Of a stretch of 64,000 bases of DNA, positions 45,405 to 53,593 are shown in pieces (position 1 is the first letter of the stretch; every line of letters starts with the position of its first letter). The translations under genes were made by a program, and so were the position numbers. The DNA comes from Flavihumibacter solisilvae (GTDB taxonomy: Bacteria; Bacteroidota; Bacteroidia; Chitinophagales; Chitinophagaceae). The stretch lies in assembly GCF_000814475.1 (NCBI RefSeq), contig NZ_JSVC01000018.1:1-64000 (forward strand), written 5' to 3'. The notes beneath the pieces are model-generated. The model worked only from the letters and a program-made list of their open reading frames with translations, was not told the DNA's origin and did not search any database.

Positions 45405-45614
45405 TTATATAGAAAGCAATAATACAAACGGGGACGATGGTACTTCCGGAATCGACTCCGAAATTTTTCCCTCGGTTTCTGCCGATTTTGTGGGACAGCC
45501 ACCACCACTGGCAGCACAATAAATCCTGCTATGGGTGGGCGTTGAAAACAGTACCAGCATCAGCGACAGCAGGCATATTTTCAGCAATGGGTTTTCCAAC
45601 AGCAGCTTTTTCAT
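45405..45614 (-). CDS. Small cysteine-containing secreted peptide candidate
   Basis: 69 codons that fill the gap between the adaptor gene (23 bp away) and the first ATPase gene (19 bp away) on the same strand. ATG start; residues 1-29 look like a signal peptide (MKKLLLENPLLKICLLSLML onward), followed by RIYCAASGGGCPTKSAETEG with Cys33 and Cys40 around a glycine run, and a hydrophobic end. Not a family I recognise. The tight fit into the operon favours a real gene; an inert spacer is possible. It could be an export substrate or a regulatory peptide of the pump. Confidence 0.5.
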   Translation of the reverse strand: MKKLLLENPLLKICLLSLMLVLFSTPTHSRIYCAASGGGCPTKSAETEGKISESIPEVPSSPFVLLLSI

Positions 45615-45637
45615 AAAAAAGGTTTAATGGTTAATGG

Positions 45638-46894
45638 CTATTGTTTTTTCAATATGAGTTCCTGCATGTTTCCATAGTTTTCATAGCTGCTGGTGATAAC
45701 CTTATCACCCGGCTGCAAACCGCTCAGTACTTCATAGTTGTCCGGACTCTGCATCCCCAGCTGTATATCAACTTTGTAGGCAACTGTTCCTGCATCATTC
45801 AGTTTGTAGATCCAGTTACCGCCAGTCTGCTGGTAAAATCCGCCCTTGGGAAGGAGCAATGCCTGTTTTTCATCACTCAATGCAAGCCTGATCTGTAGTG
45901 TCTGTCCGCGGCGAATACCTTTTGGAACCTCTCCTTCAAATTCCATGTCGACCTGGAACCTGCCATTAGCCACCTGGGTATAAACCTTTTTAATGGTGAG
46001 ACGATAGTCCTTGCCTGCAAATGTGAAAGAACCGTTAAGACCTGTAAAAATTCTTGAAATATAGTGTTCGTCAATGTCCACCCTTACTTTAAATCCACTC
46101 AGTACATCAATCTGTCCCAGCCTTTCGCCTTTATTCTTCGACTGGCCGATCTCAGCATCCAGGCTGGTAAGCTGACCGTCGACCGGGGCACGAACCACCA
46201 GGTCACCAACCTTTTTGCGCATCAACTGGAGCGCGTTCTGCATGCGCTCGTATGATTGCTGCATCTGGGCGATCTGCTGGCGGTTGCTCAGCGAATCTTT
46301 CTTGAGGATATCGGTGGTAAGGTCTTTCCGGGTTTTCTGGTAGTTCCAGAGGTTTTCGGAGGATTTATATTCCTGTGAACCGATCGCTTTCTGGGCGTAC
46401 AGTTTGCGGTTCACATTATACACGCGTTCAGCTTCTTTAACTGCGTTATCCACTTCCGCCATCTGGTTCAGACGGGTGATGGTATTCTGGTCGGCGTTGT
46501 TCTTCGAGATCTGCATCTGGGTCAATACGTTGAATACCTGGGTTTCCTGGTTCGACAGGCTTAGCTCAAGGTCTGTATTGCTGAGGCGCAGGATCGGCTG
46601 GCCTTTCGTCATGATCGCACCATCTTCCACGTATTTTTCTTCAACCCTTCCGCCTTCCGTTGCATCTAGGTAGATGGTGGTAACAGGAAGAACGATTCCG
46701 TTAACCGGGATATTTTCCTGGAAGATCCCTTTTTTGATCTCGCTTATCGTGATCCTTTCTGTATCCACGTTCAGTCGGCTTTTGCCCGAAGTGAAATAAT
46801 AACTGCCGGCCAGTAATGCAACCAGTGCTGTTACTCCTGCGATGGTGAGGATCTTTTTAGTTGACCATTTCTTTTTTGCGATGACTCTATCCAC
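45638..46894 (-). CDS. HlyD/MacA-type periplasmic adaptor (membrane fusion protein)
   Basis: 418 residues, GTG start at 46894 because no ATG precedes the N-terminal helix (ILTIAGVTALVALLAGSYYF). Barrel-sandwich half-motif ILPVTTIYLDATEGGRVEEK-type near residue 70, a long helical hairpin (about 120-240), lipoyl return strand VGDLVVRAPVDGQLTSL, then a beta-barrel and membrane-proximal domain with GLQPGDKVITS. Links inner-membrane ABC permease and TolC channel. First gene of the leftward cluster, divergent from the response regulator. Confidence 0.93.
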   Translation of the reverse strand: MDRVIAKKKWSTKKILTIAGVTALVALLAGSYYFTSGKSRLNVDTERITISEIKKGIFQENIPVNGIVLPVTTIYLDATEGGRVEEKYVEDGAIMTKGQPILRLSNTDLELSLSNQETQVFNVLTQMQISKNNADQNTITRLNQMAEVDNAVKEAERVYNVNRKLYAQKAIGSQEYKSSENLWNYQKTRKDLTTDILKKDSLSNRQQIAQMQQSYERMQNALQLMRKKVGDLVVRAPVDGQLTSLDAEIGQSKNKGERLGQIDVLSGFKVRVDIDEHYISRIFTGLNGSFTFAGKDYRLTIKKVYTQVANGRFQVDMEFEGEVPKGIRRGQTLQIRLALSDEKQALLLPKGGFYQQTGGNWIYKLNDAGTVAYKVDIQLGMQSPDNYEVLSGLQPGDKVITSSYENYGNMQELILKKQ

Positions 46895-46940
46895 GGTTAA
46901 TCAGTTTTCGTTTCCTTTCTTTTAGATTTGTTTCAATAAG

Positions 46941-46956
46941 GCTAAACCCCGTGCCG
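46941..46956 (-). promoter_or_regulatory. Sigma-54-like promoter of the export cluster (imperfect)
   Basis: Minus-strand CGGCACGGGGTTTAGC: a good -24 half (GGCACG) and a GC at the -12 side, but with 11 instead of 10 bp between GG and GC. It lies 47 bp before the adaptor start and 52-90 bp from the tandem enhancer-like repeats. Confidence 0.4.
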
Positions 46957-47007
46957 ATATTTCAAGCTGTTGAAAATCAAAGGACTGTGAACAGGATAAG
47001 AAAGGGT

Positions 47008-47046
47008 ACTGTCCGCTTTCGATACAATAACTGTCCGCTTTTGATA
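47008..47046. promoter_or_regulatory. Tandem 17-bp repeats, candidate NtrC-type enhancer
   Basis: ACTGTCCGCTTTCGATA at 47008 and ACTGTCCGCTTTTGATA at 47030: 16 of 17 bases identical and exactly 22 bp (two helical turns) apart, in the 198-bp gap between the adaptor and the response regulator genes. A weaker ACTGT-GATA pair starts at 46984. Position and phasing fit binding sites of the adjacent sigma-54 activator. Confidence 0.65.
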
Positions 47047-47092
47047 GAGACGTACAGTGCGGGGAATATGTTATCATTGTGGCGAAATATTT

Positions 47093-48451
47093 ATGACACT
47101 TAAGAACGCCTCCATACTGGTGATCGACGACGATACCGACGTGCTCACCGCAGTTCGCCTCCTGTTGAAAACAGAAGTAAAAGACGTGGTAACAGAGAAG
47201 AACCCGCAGATGCTCCAGACCCTGCTCAGCGCCCGTAAGTTCGATGTGATACTGCTCGACATGAACTTTACCAGTTCCATCAATACAGGGAACGAAGGAT
47301 TGTTCTGGCTCAGGAAGATCAAGGAACTGAAATCGGATGCTGCCGTTATTATGATCACCGCCTACGGTGATGTGGACCTGGCGGTACGCTCACTTAAGGA
47401 TGGCGCTGCAGATTTCGTGGTGAAGCCCTGGCATAACGACAGACTGATCGGTACCATCAAGGAGGTGCTTAAAAAGCGGGAGGGCTCGGGATCTTCGGAA
47501 CGCACGACAGACAATACCACGATCATCGGAAACGAACTTCTCGGTGAGTCGGAAACCATGCAGGCGATCTTCTACAAGATCGAAAAACTGGGACCGACAG
47601 ACGCCAATATTCTTGTTCTTGGTGAGAATGGAACAGGGAAGGACCTGATCGCAAAAGCCATTCACCAGCATTCATTGCGGGCCGATAAACCATTCGTAAA
47701 AGTGGATGTGGGCGCACTGACAGACTCACTGTTTGAAAGCGAATTGTTTGGTCATAAGAAAGGAGCGTTTACAGATGCACGTGAGGACAGGGCCGGCCGG
47801 TTCGAATCTGCCAATGGAGGAACAATATTTCTCGATGAAATTGGCAACATCAGCCTGCAGCAACAGGCTAAATTATTGTCCGTTCTGCAGAACAGGACGG
47901 TAACGAGACTCGGCTCAAATACACCTGTGCCTGTTGACGTGAGACTGGTTTGCGCAACCAACCTGCCGATCGCAGAACTCGCCAATGAAACACGGTTCAG
48001 GAAGGATTTGATTTACCGGATCAATACTGTCGAGATCATTATGCCGCCGCTTCGTAAAAGAGGGAAGGACATTATGCTGCTCGCGAAACATTTCAACAAC
48101 ATGTATTGCCGTAAATACATGAAACCACAGCTGCCTTTCGATGCATCGGCAATTGACAAGCTGATGACATATCCATTTCCAGGGAATGTACGGGAGCTGC
48201 AGTATACCATTGAACGTGCCGTGATCATGGCTGAAGGCGAAGAGCTGACGGCTGCAGACCTGCTGTTTTCGCCGATCGAATTTGCCACTGCGGCAAATGA
48301 TGAACCAGATGAAATGAAACTCAGCAATATCGAAAAGAACACCATCCTTAAAGTGATAGAAAAGCACAATGGCAATATCACCCGCGCCGCCAGGGAACTG
48401 GGATTGACGCGGACCGCCCTGTACCGTAGACTCAGCAAATATGATATTTAA
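47093..48451 (+). CDS. NtrC-family sigma-54-dependent response regulator
   Basis: 452 residues from the ATG at 47093. Receiver domain with acidic pocket Asp12-Asp14 and phospho-acceptor Asp56 (VILLDMNF), Lys in VVKPW; AAA+ domain with Walker A GENGTGKD and Walker B IFLDEIG; Fis-type HTH at the C-terminus (NITRAARELGLTRTALYRRL). The loop that touches sigma-54 reads GAFTDA (224-229), not GAFTGA. Overlaps the histidine kinase gene by 11 bp. Divergent from the ABC export cluster, which it most likely controls through the tandem repeats in between. Confidence 0.94.
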   Translation: MTLKNASILVIDDDTDVLTAVRLLLKTEVKDVVTEKNPQMLQTLLSARKFDVILLDMNFTSSINTGNEGLFWLRKIKELKSDAAVIMITAYGDVDLAVRSLKDGAADFVVKPWHNDRLIGTIKEVLKKREGSGSSERTTDNTTIIGNELLGESETMQAIFYKIEKLGPTDANILVLGENGTGKDLIAKAIHQHSLRADKPFVKVDVGALTDSLFESELFGHKKGAFTDAREDRAGRFESANGGTIFLDEIGNISLQQQAKLLSVLQNRTVTRLGSNTPVPVDVRLVCATNLPIAELANETRFRKDLIYRINTVEIIMPPLRKRGKDIMLLAKHFNNMYCRKYMKPQLPFDASAIDKLMTYPFPGNVRELQYTIERAVIMAEGEELTAADLLFSPIEFATAANDEPDEMKLSNIEKNTILKVIEKHNGNITRAARELGLTRTALYRRLSKYDI

Positions 48452-49784
48452 AAAAGGAGAGAACAGGTTATTCCTGAAAGTACTGCTCTTGTTTGCAGTA
48501 CTCTGTGGTACCGCCTTCCTGGTGGTGCACCAGCAGTACAAATATCTTTTTCTCATTCTTCCATTGATTGCCTGGCAGCTGACAGACTTATACCGTTACC
48601 AGCGTAAGGCGCAGGATGAACTGGACCAGTTTGTGGAGTCGGTCCACTACCGCGATTTCTCCCGTTACTTTGATGTGAAGCATGCGCCGGCAGAGTTACA
48701 GCCTTTGCGGCATGGATTCAACGAGATCAACTCTACTTTCAAAGTAATCAGTAAAGAGAAGGAAACGCAGTACCAGTACGTGCAGAAGATCCTCGAGCTC
48801 GTAGATACCGGGATCCTGTCATACGATATGGAGGACGGCCAGGTGGTGTGGATGAATGAATCGCTGAAGCGAATGCTTCAGTTGCCCTATCTCAAGACCG
48901 TCAACAGCATGGAGAGAAGGGATGCAGGATTGTACCAATCAATCACCACGCTGCGGCCCGGCGAATCGAAGCTGGCTACTGCGCATAATGATAAAGGGAC
49001 ATTCAAAGTTTTGGTTTCCTGCACGGGATTTCAAACGGATGGCCGCCAGTATAAACTGATTGCATTCCAGAATGTGAACGAGGCCCTCGATGAAACAGAA
49101 TCAAAGGCGTGGCAGAAACTGCTGAATGTAATGACGCATGAGATCATGAATTCAGTGGCGCCGATCTCATCGCTCGCGGATACATTGAAGAACCGGCTGC
49201 ATGTGGCGGCAGGAGAGATCGATGACCCCAATGGTACATTGGAAGACCTGGACCTCGGCATTGAAACCATCAAGCGGCGGAGCGAGGGCTTGCTGCGATT
49301 CGCGGAAACATACCGGAACCTGAACAAGATCACCCAGCTGAATGTGGAGAAGATCTACATCGTGGACCTGTTTCAAAACCTGCAACAACTTATGCAGCCG
49401 ACCTTTGAGCAGAAAAAGATCGAGTTGGAAGTGATCATCCGGGAACCTGAACTCGTACTTGAAGCAGACCCCAACCTGTTGGAGCAGGTGCTGATCAACC
49501 TGATGGTAAATGCCATGGATGCCGTGAAAGATGCCGACCAGCCGCGCGTCATTCTATCTGCTTCCGTTTCCAGTAGCCGCAGGCCGGTAATCAAAGTGGC
49601 CGACAATGGCGCAGGAATGTCGCAGGAAGTAATGGATAAGATCTTCATTCCATTCTTCAGTACCAAAAAGACCGGCAGCGGCATCGGGCTTAGCCTGTGC
49701 AAACAGATTATGATGCTGCATAAGGGCACTATCCAGGTGCAATCTGCCCCGGGCGAAGGAACGGCATTCAGCCTGCAGTTTTAG
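48441..49784 (+). CDS. Sensor histidine kinase, partner of the NtrC-type regulator
   Basis: 447 residues. Two N-terminal membrane helices almost back to back (residues 11-28 and 35-50), so hardly any periplasmic loop; then a PAS-like domain (about 110-215), H-box NVMTHEIMNSVAPISS with His233, and HATPase_c with N-box NLMVNAMDAV, G1 VADNGAGM and G2 GSGIGLSLCKQ. Signals are probably sensed in or at the membrane, or in the cytoplasm. Translationally coupled to the response regulator (11-bp overlap). Confidence 0.94.
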   Translation: MIFKKGENRLFLKVLLLFAVLCGTAFLVVHQQYKYLFLILPLIAWQLTDLYRYQRKAQDELDQFVESVHYRDFSRYFDVKHAPAELQPLRHGFNEINSTFKVISKEKETQYQYVQKILELVDTGILSYDMEDGQVVWMNESLKRMLQLPYLKTVNSMERRDAGLYQSITTLRPGESKLATAHNDKGTFKVLVSCTGFQTDGRQYKLIAFQNVNEALDETESKAWQKLLNVMTHEIMNSVAPISSLADTLKNRLHVAAGEIDDPNGTLEDLDLGIETIKRRSEGLLRFAETYRNLNKITQLNVEKIYIVDLFQNLQQLMQPTFEQKKIELEVIIREPELVLEADPNLLEQVLINLMVNAMDAVKDADQPRVILSASVSSSRRPVIKVADNGAGMSQEVMDKIFIPFFSTKKTGSGIGLSLCKQIMMLHKGTIQVQSAPGEGTAFSLQF

Positions 49785-49788
49785 ATTC

Positions 49789-50310
49789 TTATATAGCTGC
49801 TTTCCCGGTAAGGTCCAGTCGCGTCGCCAGCCAGCTTTCGCTGACAGGAATGATCCATTTTTCTTCCAGCGTAGCTTTTGTGGGAACAGTATTGTTGAAA
49901 TACAGGGTGTCTCCCGTAACAAACCCGTTGTCGACTGCAGGTTTAAGCTGGGCAAGCGGTAATAGCTGGATTTTATCCTTTACTACCAAAGCCAGCAGCT
50001 GCCGGTCGAACAGGTTGACCTGGAATTTTTGTTCAAGCTGTTTGATGACCCGTACACTGCTGTCCGTGCTGCAGCCCCCGACACCGGTAACATCTTCATC
50101 AGCCATAACGATGATGAACTGTCCAAAGAAAATAGAGGCGAATCCCTTCACGGGGGCGCCGTGGCTGTTCCATTGGGCGACAAATTCCTGGAGAATAGCG
50201 TCAGCTTCGAGCACTTCGGACATACTAAGGAGACGGTTGCACTGGTAGATCCATACGCGCGATCCGGGAGAAAAATCTTCCGGTAACAAGTTTTTATAAG
50301 CCAGATTCAT
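49789..50310 (-). CDS. Conserved Bacteroidota protein of unknown function
   Basis: 173 residues, soluble, no signal peptide. Start SPGSRVWIYQCNRLLSMSEV and a central IIVMADEDVTGVGGCSTDSS segment belong to a small Bacteroidota family often labelled as ABC transporter ATPase in databases; no Walker A, signature or Walker B motif is present, so that label is not supported. Convergent with the histidine kinase gene (4 bp between stops) and 16 bp downstream of the HdeD-like gene's strand neighbour. Function unknown. Confidence 0.75.
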   Translation of the reverse strand: MNLAYKNLLPEDFSPGSRVWIYQCNRLLSMSEVLEADAILQEFVAQWNSHGAPVKGFASIFFGQFIIVMADEDVTGVGGCSTDSSVRVIKQLEQKFQVNLFDRQLLALVVKDKIQLLPLAQLKPAVDNGFVTGDTLYFNNTVPTKATLEEKWIIPVSESWLATRLDLTGKAAI

Positions 50311-50326
50311 CCGGCAAAGGTACTAT

Positions 50327-50872
50327 TTAGGGCTTATTCGCCATCTTCCGGATCCGGAGGCCAAGGATTATGAAAAAGAGTCCCATTATGAGCGCATATA
50401 CTCCCAGGAGCAGTGTCAGGGTTATACCTCCCTGGATGGGATTGGCAAGTAACAGCAAGCCGAAAATGACGGAAATTACCCCGCCGGCAATCAGCCAGCC
50501 TTCCCCTTCGATGGTTTTCCGGATGCGGATGGCAAAAATGATCTCGGCAATACCGATTAAAATTGACCAGATGCCAATCAGGATCATTATTGTTGCTGCG
50601 GTGACAATAGGGTTGGCGTAGGTATAGATACCAAGCAGGAGTCCGACCAGTCCGGCCAGCAGCGCGATCCACCAGTGGGGGTCTTCGTGCCTTGACCGGA
50701 TGCCGCCGATAATGGTGAGGATGCCGTTAAAAATGAGCCAGGCACCGAACAGGAGGATAAGCGTTGAAAAGGCAATGGCGGGAAGGAATATAGCGACAAG
50801 TGCAAATAAGGTTGCCATGATGCCCCGGAGCAGCAACAGCTTCCAGGCATATGCCAGAAAATAACGTCTCAT
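50327..50872 (-). CDS. HdeD-like (DUF308) membrane protein
   Basis: 181 residues from the ATG at 50872 (an earlier ATG would overlap the Fe-S protein gene). Six hydrophobic helices in three similar pairs: LRGIMATLFALVAIFLPAIA, GLVGLLLGIYTYANPIV, and VISVIFGLLLLANPIQGGIT, the DUF308 repeat. HdeD of E. coli contributes to acid resistance; a general envelope-stress role is possible here. Likely co-transcribed with the Fe-S protein 19 bp upstream and the unknown gene downstream. Confidence 0.88.
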   Translation of the reverse strand: MRRYFLAYAWKLLLLRGIMATLFALVAIFLPAIAFSTLILLFGAWLIFNGILTIIGGIRSRHEDPHWWIALLAGLVGLLLGIYTYANPIVTAATIMILIGIWSILIGIAEIIFAIRIRKTIEGEGWLIAGGVISVIFGLLLLANPIQGGITLTLLLGVYALIMGLFFIILGLRIRKMANKP

Positions 50873-50891
50873 ATATTGATGCGTTGGTTGC

Positions 50892-51671
50892 TCAGCTGAG
50901 GCTGGCTGCAATCAGTTCTGCAATGTCGAGGACCTGGACATTTTCTTCCTTTTCCCTGGTCTTTACCCCGTCAGTCATCATGGTATTGCAGAAAGGACAG
51001 GCCGATGCTATTATGCCAGCTCCTGTATCCAGTGCTTCATCGGTACGTTCCCAGTTAACGCGGGTAGTTCCTTTTTCTTCCTCCTTGAACATCTGCGCAC
51101 CGCCGGCCCCGCAGCATAAGCCTTTTGAGCGGCAGCGTTTCATTTCTATGAGTTCGGCGTCGAGCGCCTCTAATACTTTTCTTGGTGCTTCGTAAATGCC
51201 ATTCGCCCTGCCCAGGTAGCAGCTGTCGTGGTACGTGATCTTTTTGCCTTTGAAGTTCCCGTTCTCTTTCATCCTGATCCTTCCTTCATCGATCAGCTGC
51301 TGTAAAAATGTGGCGTGGTGAATCACTTCGTAATGCCCGCCCAGTTCGGCGTATTCATTCTGCAGGGTATTGAAGCAGTGTGGACAGGTAGTCACAATTT
51401 TTTTGATGCCATAACCATTCAGGACCTGGATATTCTGGTAGGCCATCATCTGGAACATGAATTCATTTCCTGCGCGGCGCACGGGATCGCCGGTACACAT
51501 TTCTTCTTTTCCGAGGATCGCAAACTTTACCCCAACGGTATTCAGGATCAAGGAAAACGCCCTTGTGATCCGCTGGGCACGCTGGTCAAAACTACCCGCA
51601 CAACCAACCCAGAAAAGCACTTCGGGAGTTTCACCACTGGCAGTAAGCTCAGCCATCGTCGGAACCTGCAT
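50892..51671 (-). CDS. CCG-domain Fe-S oxidoreductase subunit (GlpC/HdrD/LutA-like)
   Basis: 259 residues from the ATG at 51671. Two cysteine-rich CCG-type regions: the first begins at LFWVGCAGSFD and ends at TTCPHCFNTL; the second has YHDSCYLGR, GLCCGAGG and ASACPFC. Such domains bind an unusual Fe-S cluster and act in electron transfer of the GlpC/LutA/heterodisulfide-reductase families. These subunits usually work with a 4Fe-4S dicluster protein encoded next door, but the next gene upstream (YceI) is divergent, so a partner is missing here. Confidence 0.87.
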   Translation of the reverse strand: MQVPTMAELTASGETPEVLFWVGCAGSFDQRAQRITRAFSLILNTVGVKFAILGKEEMCTGDPVRRAGNEFMFQMMAYQNIQVLNGYGIKKIVTTCPHCFNTLQNEYAELGGHYEVIHHATFLQQLIDEGRIRMKENGNFKGKKITYHDSCYLGRANGIYEAPRKVLEALDAELIEMKRCRSKGLCCGAGGAQMFKEEEKGTTRVNWERTDEALDTGAGIIASACPFCNTMMTDGVKTREKEENVQVLDIAELIAASLS

Positions 51672-51797
51672 GTCGATTTTTTTTGTAAATCTAGAGGAAT
51701 TGAACCAAATAGCTGCACCGGGCTTTTCGCATGGGCATGGGGGTAATTGGCACAGGATTCGCGGATACAATCTACCTTGCAGAACGAAATCAACATC

Positions 51798-52340
51798 ATG
51801 AAAGCAACTTTCGTTGTCCTGGGACTACTTTTCACACTGTGCAGGAACACCTGTATGGCCCAGGCGATGCATCCCGTTGATGAGTCGTCGAAGGTGTCGT
51901 TCTTTATCAAGAATTTCGGTGTAACGGTCGACGGCAGTTTCAAAGGACTGCAGGGTGAAGTGCGTTTTGATCCGGCAAAGCCGGAAGCCTCGGCGTTCGA
52001 GATGAGCCTGGATGTAAATTCGATCAACACCGGGATAGCCAGGCGCGACAGGCATCTTCGTTCCGATGACTATTTTGATGTGGCGCGTTTTCCGAAGATC
52101 AACGTTAAAGGTGAAAAGGTTACGGAAGGAAAGGAGAAGGGCTCATATGTACTGCATGCGAAACTCACGATAAAAGATGTGACTCGGGACATTGATATCC
52201 CGTTTAAGGCGGTTGCAAAGAATGGTGGTTACCAGTTCGACGGAACCTTCCGGGTGAACCGGCTGGATTACAAGGTAGGCGGAAACAGTATTTCGATGGC
52301 CGACCAGGCCACAGTAGTGCTGCAGGTATTTACGAAATGA
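51798..52340 (+). CDS. YceI-family periplasmic lipocalin-like protein
   Basis: 180 residues from the ATG at 51798 with a signal peptide ending in CMAQAM. Lipocalin-like barrel with SKVSFFIKNFGVTVDGSFKG at the start and DDYFDVARFPKINVK in the middle, typical YceI blocks. Family members bind polyisoprenoids in the periplasm. Divergent from the Fe-S protein gene, 28 bp before the DinB-like gene. Confidence 0.92.
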   Translation: MKATFVVLGLLFTLCRNTCMAQAMHPVDESSKVSFFIKNFGVTVDGSFKGLQGEVRFDPAKPEASAFEMSLDVNSINTGIARRDRHLRSDDYFDVARFPKINVKGEKVTEGKEKGSYVLHAKLTIKDVTRDIDIPFKAVAKNGGYQFDGTFRVNRLDYKVGGNSISMADQATVVLQVFTK

Positions 52341-52368
52341 ATTATATTCGGAACTATAACAAAAAAGG

Positions 52369-52869
52369 ATGCATTTACTCCACGCTGTTCACCAGGTTTT
52401 CGGGCAATTGACGGCTACGCTGGTTCTCTTGTCGGATCACCAGTATACACAGCAATGCAAGACGCTCAGTCATTCCACGATCGGCCAGCATACCCGCCAC
52501 ATCATTGAAATGTTTCAATGCCTTATCAATGGATTTGAAGAAGGGGTGGTTAATTATGAGAAGCGGGACCGTGATGTGAATATAGAAACCAGCCGCGAAG
52601 TGGCCACCAGCCTGCTGCAGGTGATCTATAACATGTTGCAGCGAGAGAATAAATCATTGATCCTGCATGCTGGTTATTGCGACAATACCAACGAAGTAGT
52701 TGACTTAGACACGAATTTTTACCGTGAGATTGCCTATAACCTTGAACATGCCATTCATCATATGGCACTCATCAAGGTCGGAGTAATTGAAGTATCGAAT
52801 ATTTCCCTTCCCGAAGGATTCGGAGTAGCTTCCTCAACACTGAAGTACCGGAAAGCATGTGCACAGTAA
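52369..52869 (+). CDS. DinB-like protein
   Basis: 166 residues, all-helical. GQHTRHIIEMFQCLINGFEE and NLEHAIHHMALIKVG carry the histidines expected of the DinB/YfiT four-helix metal-binding fold, and the order of helices fits. Members include thiol-dependent transferases and proteins of unknown role. The coding end overlaps the start of the NRDE gene by 13 bp, so the pair is translationally coupled. Confidence 0.75.
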   Translation: MHLLHAVHQVFGQLTATLVLLSDHQYTQQCKTLSHSTIGQHTRHIIEMFQCLINGFEEGVVNYEKRDRDVNIETSREVATSLLQVIYNMLQRENKSLILHAGYCDNTNEVVDLDTNFYREIAYNLEHAIHHMALIKVGVIEVSNISLPEGFGVASSTLKYRKACAQ

Positions 52870-53570
52870 CTTACCTGCCGTTGGGCGAAGGAGTGGTGAT
52901 CACTTCAAACCGCGATGAAAAGACAACCCGTGCGAGGGCTATTCCACCCACAGAATATAAGGTTGGCAATTCAACGCTGGTGTACCCGAAGGATCCGAAG
53001 GCCGGCGGTTCATGGATCGCCCTGAATGAAAACGGATCAATGGCCGTACTGCTGAATGGTGGCTGGCGGAAGCATAAACCGGAAGCAGCATATGGCAGAA
53101 GCCGTGGACTGGTATTCCTCGATATCGTTTCAGGCGCAGATATGGTCGTTGCGTTTTACGATTACGACCTGCGGGATATAGAACCATTCACACTGGTGAT
53201 TTACGGTAAAGGAAGACTATCAGAAGCCCGCTGGGATGGCACCGAAAAGCATGTAAGAGACCTTCCTGTTGATGAACCGCAGATCTGGTCTTCGGTTACA
53301 CTGTACGATGCGGAAATGCGTCAACAGCGCGAACGCTGGTTTGAAGAATGGAGGGTTAACCATCGCCGGCCGACAGTGAATGAAATTCGTGACTTTCACC
53401 ACAGCGCGGGGGAAGGAAGCTCCGACTGTGGGCTGGTCATCAACCGCGATGATCACATGAAGACGGTCAGTGTTACCAGCATCCACATGACTGCAAAGTC
53501 AGGAACAATGAAATACCACGACCTGCTTGACAACGCAGAACACAGTTTCTCCTTTTCACTGGTCAATTAA
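52857..53570 (+). CDS. NRDE-family protein
   Basis: 237 residues. N-terminal MCTVTYLP and SNRDEKTTRARAIPP hold the NRDE motif and a second-position cysteine, as in Ntn-hydrolase-like relatives; WIALNENGSMAVLLNGGWRK follows, matching the family. Eukaryotic relatives act at the Golgi; the bacterial function is unknown. Overlaps the DinB-like gene by 13 bp. Confidence 0.88.
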   Translation: MCTVTYLPLGEGVVITSNRDEKTTRARAIPPTEYKVGNSTLVYPKDPKAGGSWIALNENGSMAVLLNGGWRKHKPEAAYGRSRGLVFLDIVSGADMVVAFYDYDLRDIEPFTLVIYGKGRLSEARWDGTEKHVRDLPVDEPQIWSSVTLYDAEMRQQRERWFEEWRVNHRRPTVNEIRDFHHSAGEGSSDCGLVINRDDHMKTVSVTSIHMTAKSGTMKYHDLLDNAEHSFSFSLVN

Positions 53571-53593
53571 TTTTCACTTTTGAATTTTTACTT

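Noticed and set aside
49789-50310. Annotation of this gene as an ABC transporter ATPase
   Set aside because: No Walker A, LSGGQ signature or Walker B motif can be found in the 173 residues.
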